Assembly (NCBI RefSeq): GCF_023073355.1
Contig: NZ_JADPJI010000002.1
Location: 186,001 to 250,000 of the forward strand
From: Bradyrhizobium sp. 199
GTDB taxonomy: Bacteria > Pseudomonadota > Alphaproteobacteria > Rhizobiales > Xanthobacteraceae
Length of the DNA stretch: 64,000 bases
Direction of reading: 5' to 3'
Each line of letters begins with the position of its first letter. Position 1 is the first letter of the stretch. A model generated the notes under the pieces. The model was given only the letters and a program-made list of their open reading frames with translations, ran no database searches and was not told where the DNA came from. This document shows positions 47,171 to 54,347 of this stretch, piece by piece. Made by a program: the position numbers and the translations under genes.

Positions 47171-47257
47171 CGTAGGGCGGGTTAGCGAAAGCGTAACCCG
47201 CCTCATTTTTTCGGGGCGCGAGTTGGCGGGTTACGCTTCGCTAACCCTCGCTACATT
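47171..47257. repeat. Palindromic repeat, GTAGGGCGGGTTA type
   Basis: GTAGGGCGGGTTAGCGAAAG ... GTAACCCGCC and then GGCGGGTTACGCTTCGCTAACC ... GCTAC. Two nested inverted units make one element after ispG. A related GTAGGGTGGGC type element lies at 62001-62091. Confidence 0.8.
47176..47211 (+). terminator. Rho-independent terminator after ispG
   Basis: GGCGGGTTA, loop GCGAAAGCG, TAACCCGCC, then TCATTTTTTC: a 9-bp stem with a good T-run, starting 25 bp after the ispG stop. It is part of the repeat element at this locus. Confidence 0.8.
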
Positions 47258-47296
47258 GCTACGATGTCCCCAATCAAAACGATCGGGAGACACGCC

Positions 47297-48193
47297 ATGA
47301 GCTCACTCGCCGGCAAGCAGGGCCCGCGCTACCGCCACACGGCCGAGGAGGGCGCGCCGTATGAAACGATCGCGGTCGAAAAACTCACCCCCATCATCGG
47401 TGCGGAAATCTCCGGCGTTGATATCGGCAAGCTCGTCTCGGACGACGCCCGCTCCAACCAGCAGATGGACGAGGTCCACCGCGCGCTCGCCGAAAACCTC
47501 GTCGTCTTCTTCCGCGACCAGCACATCACGCCGCAGCAACATCTTGCCTTCGGCCGCAAGTTCGGCGAGCTGCATTTCCATCCCGCCGCGCCGCACGAGC
47601 ACGAAGACCCGGCCTTGATGAAGATCTACGCGGATGCGAACTCGCCGCGCGCGAACGGCGAGGGCTGGCACTCCGACGTGTCCTGCGATCTCGAGCCGCC
47701 GATGGGCTCGATCCTCTACATCAAGCAGTGCCCGCCGCGCGGCGGCGACACGCTGTTCGCCAACATGTACGCCGCGTACGAAGCGCTGTCGGACCGCATG
47801 CAGGCCTATCTCGACGGCCTCACCGCGCTGCACGACGGCGAGCCGATCTATCGCGGTCTCTACGCCAATTACGGCGTCGCCGACCGCCCTTCCTATCCGA
47901 ACGCCGAGCACCCGGTGGTGCGCACGCATCCGGTCACGGGCAAGAAGGCGCTCTATGTCAATCGCGGCTTCACCCGGCACATCAACGGCATCCCGCGCGA
48001 CGAGAGCGACGCGTTGCTGGCCTATCTCTACCAGCACGCCGAAAACCCGCTGTTCCAGTGCCGCTTCCGCTGGACCGAGAACGCCATCGCGTTCTGGGAC
48101 AACCGCTGCACCCAGCACCGCGCGATGTGGGACTACTGGCCGCATACGCGCTCCGGCACACGCGTAACGGTGAAGGGGGAGCGGCCGTTCTGA
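47297..48193 (+). CDS. TauD/TfdA-family 2-oxoglutarate dioxygenase
   Basis: 298 residues. The Fe(II) facial triad is His125, Asp127 (GWHSDVSC) and His274 (CTQHRAMWDYW), with a 2-oxoglutarate-binding Arg in HTRSGTRVTVKG. The N-terminal IIGAEISGVDIGKLVSDD is typical. Members hydroxylate taurine, 2,4-D, carnitine or other substrates. GGGAGA precedes the ATG. The Rieske oxygenase at 48398 is on the same strand beyond a repeat. Substrate not known. Confidence 0.92.
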   Translation: MSSLAGKQGPRYRHTAEEGAPYETIAVEKLTPIIGAEISGVDIGKLVSDDARSNQQMDEVHRALAENLVVFFRDQHITPQQHLAFGRKFGELHFHPAAPHEHEDPALMKIYADANSPRANGEGWHSDVSCDLEPPMGSILYIKQCPPRGGDTLFANMYAAYEALSDRMQAYLDGLTALHDGEPIYRGLYANYGVADRPSYPNAEHPVVRTHPVTGKKALYVNRGFTRHINGIPRDESDALLAYLYQHAENPLFQCRFRWTENAIAFWDNRCTQHRAMWDYWPHTRSGTRVTVKGERPF

Positions 48194-48205
48194 AGGATGG
48201 CTCTC

Positions 48206-48328
48206 GTGTCCAGGACGCAGCGCAGCGCTTCTTCAGCGGTGCGCTGCAGAGCCGGGGCCCATTGTTGCGGCGAAACTGGGTCCCGGCTCTGCGTCGCGTC
48301 ATTTCATGCCGCGCCACGTCCGGGACAC
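48206..48328. repeat. Intergenic palindromic repeat, GTGTCCAGGACG type
   Basis: GTGTCCAGGACG (48206-48217) and CGTCCGGGACAC (48317-48328), with inner AGAGCCGGGGCCC and GGGTCCCGGCTCT arms. Same type as 9396-9525. It sits between the TauD and Rieske genes, arguing against tight co-transcription. Confidence 0.75.
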
Positions 48329-48397
48329 GACAGCGGTTCATGCGTTGACGTCCGCGCGCTCCCGCGCCAATCTTCCCGAAAACATCGGGAGGGTGCC

Positions 48398-49735
48398 ATG
48401 CTCCGCGCCGAGGACAATAAATTCCTGACCGAGGCCGGCCCCGGAACGGGCATGGGCGAATTGTTGCGCCGCTTCTGGATTCCCGTGGCTCTGTGCGAAG
48501 AACTCCCCGAGCCGGACGGCGAGCCGAAGAAGATCGTTGTGCTCGGTGAAGAACTGCTCGCCTTCCGCGACTCCCGCGGCGTCGTCGGTGTCATCGACCA
48601 GTACTGCCCGCATCGCGGCGCCAATCTCTGGCTTGGGCGCAACGAAGAGTGCGGCATCCGCTGCGTCTATCACGGCTGGAAGTTCGACACCGACGGCCGC
48701 TGCCTGGACATGCCCACTTCATATCCCGATCTCAACGCCAAGGATCTTATCCGCATCAAATCCTATCCGGTGCGCGAATGGGGCGAGATGATCTGGGCCT
48801 ATATGGGTCCGCTCGAGACCATGCCCGAATTGCCCGACCTCGAAATGGCGCTGCTGCCTGCTTCGCACCGCTACGTCAGCAAGAAATGGCAGGACTGCAA
48901 CTGGGTGCAGGCGCTGGAAGGCTCGATCGACACCGCGCATTTCACCTTCGCCCATCTCTCCTTCGACAAGGAGGAGAACGAAATCCTGGACATCAAGAAG
49001 CACTTTGTGAATCCGATCGCGCGGATGTCGAGCGATCACATGCGCTGGATCGCGGAGGATCCGCGCCCGGTGATCAAGATCAGTCCGCACGAGGCCGGGC
49101 TCACCATTGCCGGCGGCCGGCTTACCGGCGGCGACAACATCTACTGGCGCATCGCGCAGTTCCTGATGCCGTTCCACGCTTTTGCGCCGAGTGCGATGCC
49201 CGGCGAGAACATCTTCGGGCAGACTTTCGTGCCGGTGACCGACACCAATTGCTGGATCTACACCTATGCCTGGAATCCGGAGCGGCCGCTGACCCAAGCC
49301 GAGCGCGACGCCTTTGACCGTGGCAACGGCGTGATCGCGGAGGTCGACGGCAATTACGTGCCGCTGCGCCACAAGGGCAACGACTATCTGATCGACCGCA
49401 AGCTCCAGAAGACCCGAAGCTACACCGGCATCAAGGGCGTCTCCGAGCAGGACGCCGCCGTACAGGATAGCCAGGGGCCGATCGCCGACCGTACCCGCGA
49501 GCATCTCGGGCCGACCGATCTCGGCATCATGCATTTCCGGAAAGTCGTGATGGATCTGGCGCGGGCGCTCCAGCAGGGCCAGCCGCCGCCGCAGGCCGCG
49601 CATCAGGACCGCTATGCGGTGCGCTCCGGTGCCTGCGTGACCAGCAAGTCCAAGGACCTGCCTGCAGTGATGCTGGAACGCTTCGGCGACGTCGCGGGCT
49701 TCGTCGGTCGTCCGAGGATCGCGGCAGCGGAGTGA
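48398..49735 (+). CDS. Rieske aromatic-ring-hydroxylating oxygenase, large subunit type
   Basis: 445 residues. The Rieske [2Fe-2S] site has Cys70-x-His72 in CPHRGANLWLG and Cys89-x-x-His92 in CVYHGWKFD. The catalytic domain has His181 and His186 in SIDTAHFTFAHLSF. Such proteins act on phenoxybenzoate, vanillate or similar aromatics and need a separate reductase, often a flavin/ferredoxin protein, not seen here. The ATG has GGGAGGG upstream. It is followed at 3 bp by an unrelated cell-wall amidase gene. The substrate cannot be given. Confidence 0.88.
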   Translation: MLRAEDNKFLTEAGPGTGMGELLRRFWIPVALCEELPEPDGEPKKIVVLGEELLAFRDSRGVVGVIDQYCPHRGANLWLGRNEECGIRCVYHGWKFDTDGRCLDMPTSYPDLNAKDLIRIKSYPVREWGEMIWAYMGPLETMPELPDLEMALLPASHRYVSKKWQDCNWVQALEGSIDTAHFTFAHLSFDKEENEILDIKKHFVNPIARMSSDHMRWIAEDPRPVIKISPHEAGLTIAGGRLTGGDNIYWRIAQFLMPFHAFAPSAMPGENIFGQTFVPVTDTNCWIYTYAWNPERPLTQAERDAFDRGNGVIAEVDGNYVPLRHKGNDYLIDRKLQKTRSYTGIKGVSEQDAAVQDSQGPIADRTREHLGPTDLGIMHFRKVVMDLARALQQGQPPPQAAHQDRYAVRSGACVTSKSKDLPAVMLERFGDVAGFVGRPRIAAAE

Positions 49736-49738
49736 GGC

Positions 49739-50551
49739 TTGGGGCAATCGCGGAGCATCATCGTCGGGCTGATTGCGTCGATCCTGCTATCGTCGCTTGC
49801 GATCGTTGACAGCAGCGAGGCCGTGACCGCGCGAAGGACTGCGAGACCCAAGGCCAAGCCGCAGGTATCGGCCAGATGTGAGATGTCCAGATTCCGGATC
49901 GTCGTGGACGTCGGGCACACCCCGGACTCCTACGGTGCGTTGAGCGCGCGCAATGATCCGGAGTTCGGCTTCAACTTCCGTCTCGCAAGTCTCATCACGG
50001 CAAAACTCAAGTCGGAAGGCTTTGCCGCAACCCGCCTGCTCGTCACCGACGGCAAGGCGCGGCCGAGCCTTTTCAGGCGGGTCAGTGCCGCGAATGATGG
50101 CCGGGCCGATCTCTTCCTGTCGATTCACCACGATTCGGTGCCGGACAAGCTGATCGAGACCTGGGAGTTCGATGGTGCGAAGAGCTATTTCAGCGATCGC
50201 TTTTCGGGCCACTCGCTGTTCGTGTCTCGGCGCAATCCGCACTTCGCCACCAGCCTGGTGCTGGCCCGGATGATCGGCCGGCAGTTGAAGGAGCAGGGCC
50301 TGAACTATGCCAGCCAATACACCTTGCCGGTGATGGGCCGTTATCGGCGCCAGCTGCTCGACAAGGATTTCGGCATCTACCGTTATGACGGGCTCGTCGT
50401 TCTCTCGCGGACAAGCAGTGCCGCGGTGCTGCTCGAAGCCGGCTCCATCATCAACCGCGACGAGGAAATGGCGATGAACTCGCCGGAGCGGCACGAGACG
50501 ATCGCAGAGGCTGTGGCGGCGGCAATCGGGGAGTTCTGCGCGAGGCGGTAG
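49739..50551 (+). CDS. N-acetylmuramoyl-L-alanine amidase (Amidase_3 type)
   Basis: 270 residues. An N-terminal hydrophobic segment (SIIVGLIASILLSSLAIVD) acts as a signal peptide. The zinc amidase has VVDVGHTPDSYGA with the first His, then IHHDS and the catalytic Glu in LLEAGSIIN. It cleaves the amide between muramic acid and stem peptide, usually at septa. A TTG start lies 3 bp after the Rieske stop, with GGAG/TGAGG upstream. Its coupling with an oxygenase gene is unusual. It converges with the antiporter gene at 8 bp. Confidence 0.88.
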   Translation: MGQSRSIIVGLIASILLSSLAIVDSSEAVTARRTARPKAKPQVSARCEMSRFRIVVDVGHTPDSYGALSARNDPEFGFNFRLASLITAKLKSEGFAATRLLVTDGKARPSLFRRVSAANDGRADLFLSIHHDSVPDKLIETWEFDGAKSYFSDRFSGHSLFVSRRNPHFATSLVLARMIGRQLKEQGLNYASQYTLPVMGRYRRQLLDKDFGIYRYDGLVVLSRTSSAAVLLEAGSIINRDEEMAMNSPERHETIAEAVAAAIGEFCARR

Positions 50552-50559
50552 GTCACGCG

Positions 50560-52167
50560 CTACAGCGGCACCCGCCGATACTCCCGGTTCGCCAGGCTCG
50601 CCTCCTCCAGGTCCAGATCGCGCTCGATCCGCCGCCGCGTCTCATCGGTGATCTGGCCATCGCGCAGGAGATCGTGGATGAATTTTCGTTCGGCGGCGAT
50701 CAGGTTGCGGGTCAGCACGGTGCCGGCCGCGGAGACTTCGTGGTGGGTGGGATCGAGCGAATCAGGAAGCTGGTTGACGCGGATATCGTGACGCGCCCGC
50801 AGAAGCCGCATCACCTCTTCGGAGACTTCCTGTTCCGCGGTCATTGCGTCGAGCGACTTTAGCGCGGCGTCCAGGGCCTGGCGGCGCGCGGCGATCTCGG
50901 CTTCGTGCTCGGCGGCATGCTCGTTACGGCCGGCCTCGGCGACGCCGAGCCACCGCACCACCGGGGGCAGCGTCAGGCCCACGCCGATCAGCGTGACGAA
51001 GATGACGCCGAAAGCGACGAACAGGATCAGGTCACGATAGGGGAACGCCTCGCCACTGGGGAGCGTGAAGGGCAGCGCCAGCGCCGCTGCAAGCGACACT
51101 GCGCCGCGCACGCCGGTGAAGGCGAGCACGAATGGCCATTGCCAGGGTGGCGACGGATCGCGCTCGCGCAACGATTTGCTGAGCATCCGCGGCAGATAGG
51201 TTGCGGGATAGAGCCAGGCGAAGCGCGCGATCACCACGATCATCAGGACCACGGCGGTCGCGATCAGGGTGTCGTCGAGCGGGAACGCCTTCGATTTCTC
51301 GTAGAGCGCGCGCATCTGGAAGCCGGTGAGCAGGAACAACACGCCCTCGATCAGGTAGATCACGAGGTCCCAGAAGAAGATGCCCTGCAGGCGCGTCGCC
51401 GACGAGATCAGCAGCGGGCCGTTCCAGCTCACATAGAGGCCGCAGGCAACGGTGGCGATCACGCCGGAGCCGCCGACATGCTCGGGCAGCCAGTAGGAGA
51501 CGTAAGGCGTGATCAGCGATAGCGTCAGCTCCACCTGCGGATCCCCGGACCATTTGCGGAATCGAAGGGAGAGCCAGCCGACGCCGATGCCGAAGGCGAT
51601 CTCGCTGGCGACGATCAGCAAGAACTCGCCGGCCGCGAGCGGCAGCGAGAAATGCCCGACCATGATCGCGGCCAGCGCGAAGCGGTAGAGCGTCAGCGCG
51701 GTGGCGTCGTTGGCGAGCCCTTCGCCCTCGAGGATGACCACGAGCCGCCGCGGCAAGTTGAGCCGGCGCGCGATCGCGAGCGGCGCCACCACGTCGGGGG
51801 GCGCGACGATGGCGCCGAGCAGAAAGCCGATGGCCCAGGGCAGGCCGATCAGGTAATGCGTCGCGGCCGCCACCATTGCCGCGGTGAAGATCACTGCGCC
51901 GACCGCAAGCAGCACGATGGGACGCAAGTTGTTCTTGAACTCGCGCCAGCTCATGGCGACGCTCGCCGAGTAGATCAGCGGCGGCAGCACCATCAGCAGC
52001 ACCAGTTCGGGCGGCAATTCCACCGCGGGCATGCCCGGCACGAAGGCGAGACCGACGCCCGCCAGCATCAGCAGGATGGCAGGGGCGACGTTGAAGCGGC
52101 GTGCGGCCAGCGCCACGCCCGCCAATACAGCCAGCAGGATGAGAAAGGTCTGAAACTTCGCTTCCAT
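50560..52167 (-). CDS. CPA1-family Na+/H+ antiporter
   Basis: 535 residues with about twelve helices. PPDVVAPLAIARRLNLPRRL holds the transport Asp of the family, and ILEGEGLANDATALTLYRFA follows in the next block. A hydrophilic C-terminal tail of about 110 residues is typical of NhaP/YjcE-like members. It exchanges cytoplasmic Na+ or K+ for H+. The ATG at 52167 gives the usual N-terminal helix. The beta-lactamase gene ends 48 bp upstream on the same strand, so the two may be co-transcribed. Confidence 0.93.
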   Translation of the reverse strand: MEAKFQTFLILLAVLAGVALAARRFNVAPAILLMLAGVGLAFVPGMPAVELPPELVLLMVLPPLIYSASVAMSWREFKNNLRPIVLLAVGAVIFTAAMVAAATHYLIGLPWAIGFLLGAIVAPPDVVAPLAIARRLNLPRRLVVILEGEGLANDATALTLYRFALAAIMVGHFSLPLAAGEFLLIVASEIAFGIGVGWLSLRFRKWSGDPQVELTLSLITPYVSYWLPEHVGGSGVIATVACGLYVSWNGPLLISSATRLQGIFFWDLVIYLIEGVLFLLTGFQMRALYEKSKAFPLDDTLIATAVVLMIVVIARFAWLYPATYLPRMLSKSLRERDPSPPWQWPFVLAFTGVRGAVSLAAALALPFTLPSGEAFPYRDLILFVAFGVIFVTLIGVGLTLPPVVRWLGVAEAGRNEHAAEHEAEIAARRQALDAALKSLDAMTAEQEVSEEVMRLLRARHDIRVNQLPDSLDPTHHEVSAAGTVLTRNLIAAERKFIHDLLRDGQITDETRRRIERDLDLEEASLANREYRRVPL

Positions 52168-52215
52168 GATGGCCTGTCTTGAACCGGAAGCGGTCGCAAC
52201 GTCAATCCGCGCGGC

Positions 52216-53073
52216 TTACGCCAGCCGCTCTGCGACCATCCGCCCGATCCGCGCAAACACGGCTTCGATCTGGGGTGCCGTCGGCGTGCCGCCCTGGACG
52301 TAGGCCGCGATAAGGATCGGCGTGTCGGGCTTCGACCAGGCCACGGCGATGTCGCCCGCTGCGTCCTTGCCATTGGAGCCGGTCTTGTCGCCTATCTTCC
52401 AGCTTGCGGGCAGGCCGCCGCGCAGCCGGTTGGCTCCGGTCTTGCAGTTCACCATCCATTCAGTGAGCTGCGCGCGAGAGGCCGGAGACAGCGTTTCGCC
52501 CGTCACCAGACGGCGCAAGTTCCCGGCCATCGCCGCCGGCGTTGTCGTATCCTGGGGATCTCCGGGCGGGGAGCGATTGAGTTCGGGCTCGTTGTGGTCG
52601 AGCCGCGAGGTCGTGTCGCTAAGCGAGCGCCAGAATGCAGTGAGAACGGCAGGGCCGCCGATCCGCGCCAACAGCAAATTGGCGCAACTGTTGTCGCTGA
52701 GCTCGACGATCGCCTTGCACATCTCGGCAACCGACATCGCGCCGGCCGCGAGATTTTGCTTGGCGACCGGCGCGTAGTCGAGCAGGTCGGCCTTGCCGTA
52801 AGGGATCATGGCTGCGAGCTGCTCCTCGCCGCGATCGACCCGCGCCAGCACGCAGGCTGCGAGCGAGGCTTTGAATGTCGAGCACATGACGAAGCGCTCG
52901 TCGGCGCGCCAGGTGAGCTTTGCGCCGGTGGCCAGATTTTCCGCGTAGATCCCGATCCGTCCGCCGCTCTCGCGTTCATAGGCTTCGAGCTCAGGAGGTG
53001 CCTCGGCGGCAAATACGGGATACGCGGCCATCCAGCCGAGTGAGGCGAGCAGGGAGCGGCGATCGAGAAGCAT
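52216..53073 (-). CDS. bla: Class A beta-lactamase
   Basis: 285 residues. Every class A motif is present: Ser65-x-x-Lys68 in CSTFK, Ser126-Asp127-Asn128 in LSDNSC, Glu162 in EPELN and Lys230-Thr-Gly in DKTGSNG. The N-terminus DRRSLLASLG looks like a twin-arginine signal. Cys64 precedes the active Ser, as in some carbapenemases, but no Cys is seen at the partner position after KTG. It hydrolyses beta-lactams in the periplasm; the spectrum is not predictable. The ATG at 53073 is preferred to an upstream GTG. It lies 48 bp before the antiporter gene. No AmpR-like gene is adjacent. Confidence 0.94.
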   Translation of the reverse strand: MLLDRRSLLASLGWMAAYPVFAAEAPPELEAYERESGGRIGIYAENLATGAKLTWRADERFVMCSTFKASLAACVLARVDRGEEQLAAMIPYGKADLLDYAPVAKQNLAAGAMSVAEMCKAIVELSDNSCANLLLARIGGPAVLTAFWRSLSDTTSRLDHNEPELNRSPPGDPQDTTTPAAMAGNLRRLVTGETLSPASRAQLTEWMVNCKTGANRLRGGLPASWKIGDKTGSNGKDAAGDIAVAWSKPDTPILIAAYVQGGTPTAPQIEAVFARIGRMVAERLA

Positions 53074-53125
53074 GGAGACTTTCACGTGAGTGGAGGCAGG
53101 AAATTGCGGATGCTGCATCCGCGGC

Positions 53126-53215
53126 GTCATTGCGGGGAGCGAAGCGACGAAGCATCCAGAATCCCTCCCAGGAGACAGACTGGATTGCGTCGTCGCAAGA
53201 GCTCATCGCGATGAC
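53126..53215. repeat. Palindromic repeat, GTCATTGCG type
   Basis: GTCATTGCGG (53126-53135) and TCGCGATGAC (53206-53215) ends; inner arms CATCCAGAAT and CTGGATTGCG. Same type as 12451-12530. Confidence 0.75.
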
Positions 53216-53267
53216 GGAGAATGGGGGCTGAGCGCGGCAGATATTGGGCAGCGGAGGTTTTGCCTTG

Positions 53268-53642
53268 TCACTCCCTCAGGTCGTACCGATACGATTTCGA
53301 TACGATCTGCCAGCCGTCGGCGAGCTTCATCGCCACCAGATAATCGGTGAAGAAGCGCGGCGGCAATTGGCAGCGGACCTTGATGAAGGCGGTCTTATCG
53401 TCCGAGCGGTCGATGGTGACGATGAAATCCTCGCGCGGCTTGCCTTCGGCCTTGCCGGACGGGCGCTTGCGCACGCGGTCGAGCCAGTCCGGTACGGTCA
53501 ACACCTGGAGCTCGCCCTTTTCGACCCAGCGCAGATCCGCGGAGGGATGGAAGATGGCGCCGAGCTTTTCGGCGTCGCCCTCGTAGAGCCCGTCAAAATA
53601 GGATTGCACGACGGCTTCGACGCTCGAACGGTTCTGGCTCAT
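53268..53642 (-). CDS. NTF2-like protein (lumazine-binding-like), copy B
   Basis: 124 residues with SYFDGLYEGDAEKLGAIFHP near the N-terminus and VRCQLPPRFFTDYLVAMKL near the C-terminus, plus WQIVSKSYRY. This matches the SnoaL/NTF2 lumazine-binding-like family and aligns with the protein at 23112 over both halves. The ligand is unknown. The ATG at 53642 is the frame start. It lies between the beta-lactamase and GFA genes and is divergent from the latter. Unlike copy A it has normal GC-rich codons. Confidence 0.78.
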   Translation of the reverse strand: MSQNRSSVEAVVQSYFDGLYEGDAEKLGAIFHPSADLRWVEKGELQVLTVPDWLDRVRKRPSGKAEGKPREDFIVTIDRSDDKTAFIKVRCQLPPRFFTDYLVAMKLADGWQIVSKSYRYDLRE

Positions 53643-53737
53643 GGGTCATCCTTTTGCATGACGGCTTGGGGCGAATTTAGTCGTACACATCAAAATGCGC
53701 TATGGGTGTCTCTCGCCGGTTGCGCAGGGATGCTGGA

Positions 53738-54166
53738 ATGACCCGATCAGAAACTTCGAACGCTCGTATCCTGATCGGCGAATGCTACTGCCGCACCGTG
53801 CGCTTTGAGGTGGCCGACGCGTTCTCCTACGCGATGAACTGCCACTGCTCGAACTGCCGTCGCACCACCGGCTCCGCCTTCAAGCCGTTCGCCGGCATCC
53901 GGGAAGACAAGCTCCGCATTGTCCAGGGTCGGGATCAGCGCATGATTTTCGGCGAGGACGCCAGCCATGACGCCCATTGTGCCCGATGCGGCTCACTGCT
54001 TTATTCCCGGGTACGTGACGGACAATGGGTCCATGTCGCCATGGGAACCCTGGTCGATGCCCCCTCGATCCGGCCAAGCGCCCACATTTTCGTGGCTTCC
54101 AAGGCGCCCTGGTACGAAATTACGGACAATCTGCCGCAATATCGGGGGCATATAGGTCATGCTTAA
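53738..54166 (+). CDS. GFA-family (CENP-V/glutathione-formaldehyde-like) zinc protein
   Basis: 142 residues with paired zinc ligands: GECYCRTVRFEV near 14, NCHCSNCRRTTGSAF near 34 and HCARCGSLL near 80. These Cys positions are those of the GFA domain, first noted in glutathione-dependent formaldehyde-activating enzyme. Most members have unknown roles. The ATG at 53738 gives normal size. It lies between the NTF2-like gene and the caspase-fold gene on the plus strand; no functional link to either is evident. Confidence 0.88.
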   Translation: MTRSETSNARILIGECYCRTVRFEVADAFSYAMNCHCSNCRRTTGSAFKPFAGIREDKLRIVQGRDQRMIFGEDASHDAHCARCGSLLYSRVRDGQWVHVAMGTLVDAPSIRPSAHIFVASKAPWYEITDNLPQYRGHIGHA

Positions 54167-54347
54167 GGGAACTCGGTCGACACCAGCTTGGCAGCGAACC
54201 CTGACCGCGCTGGGGCGACAAACAAAGGGGGCCTTTCGGGATGTCGTCGGCGCGGCCTTCGTGACCTCCATCACAAGCTCCGGCGCCAGATCCTGCTAAA
54301 GCTGTCCCAGAGGGGCTCGAAACGGCCCGAACTTCGGAAGTCGTGTC

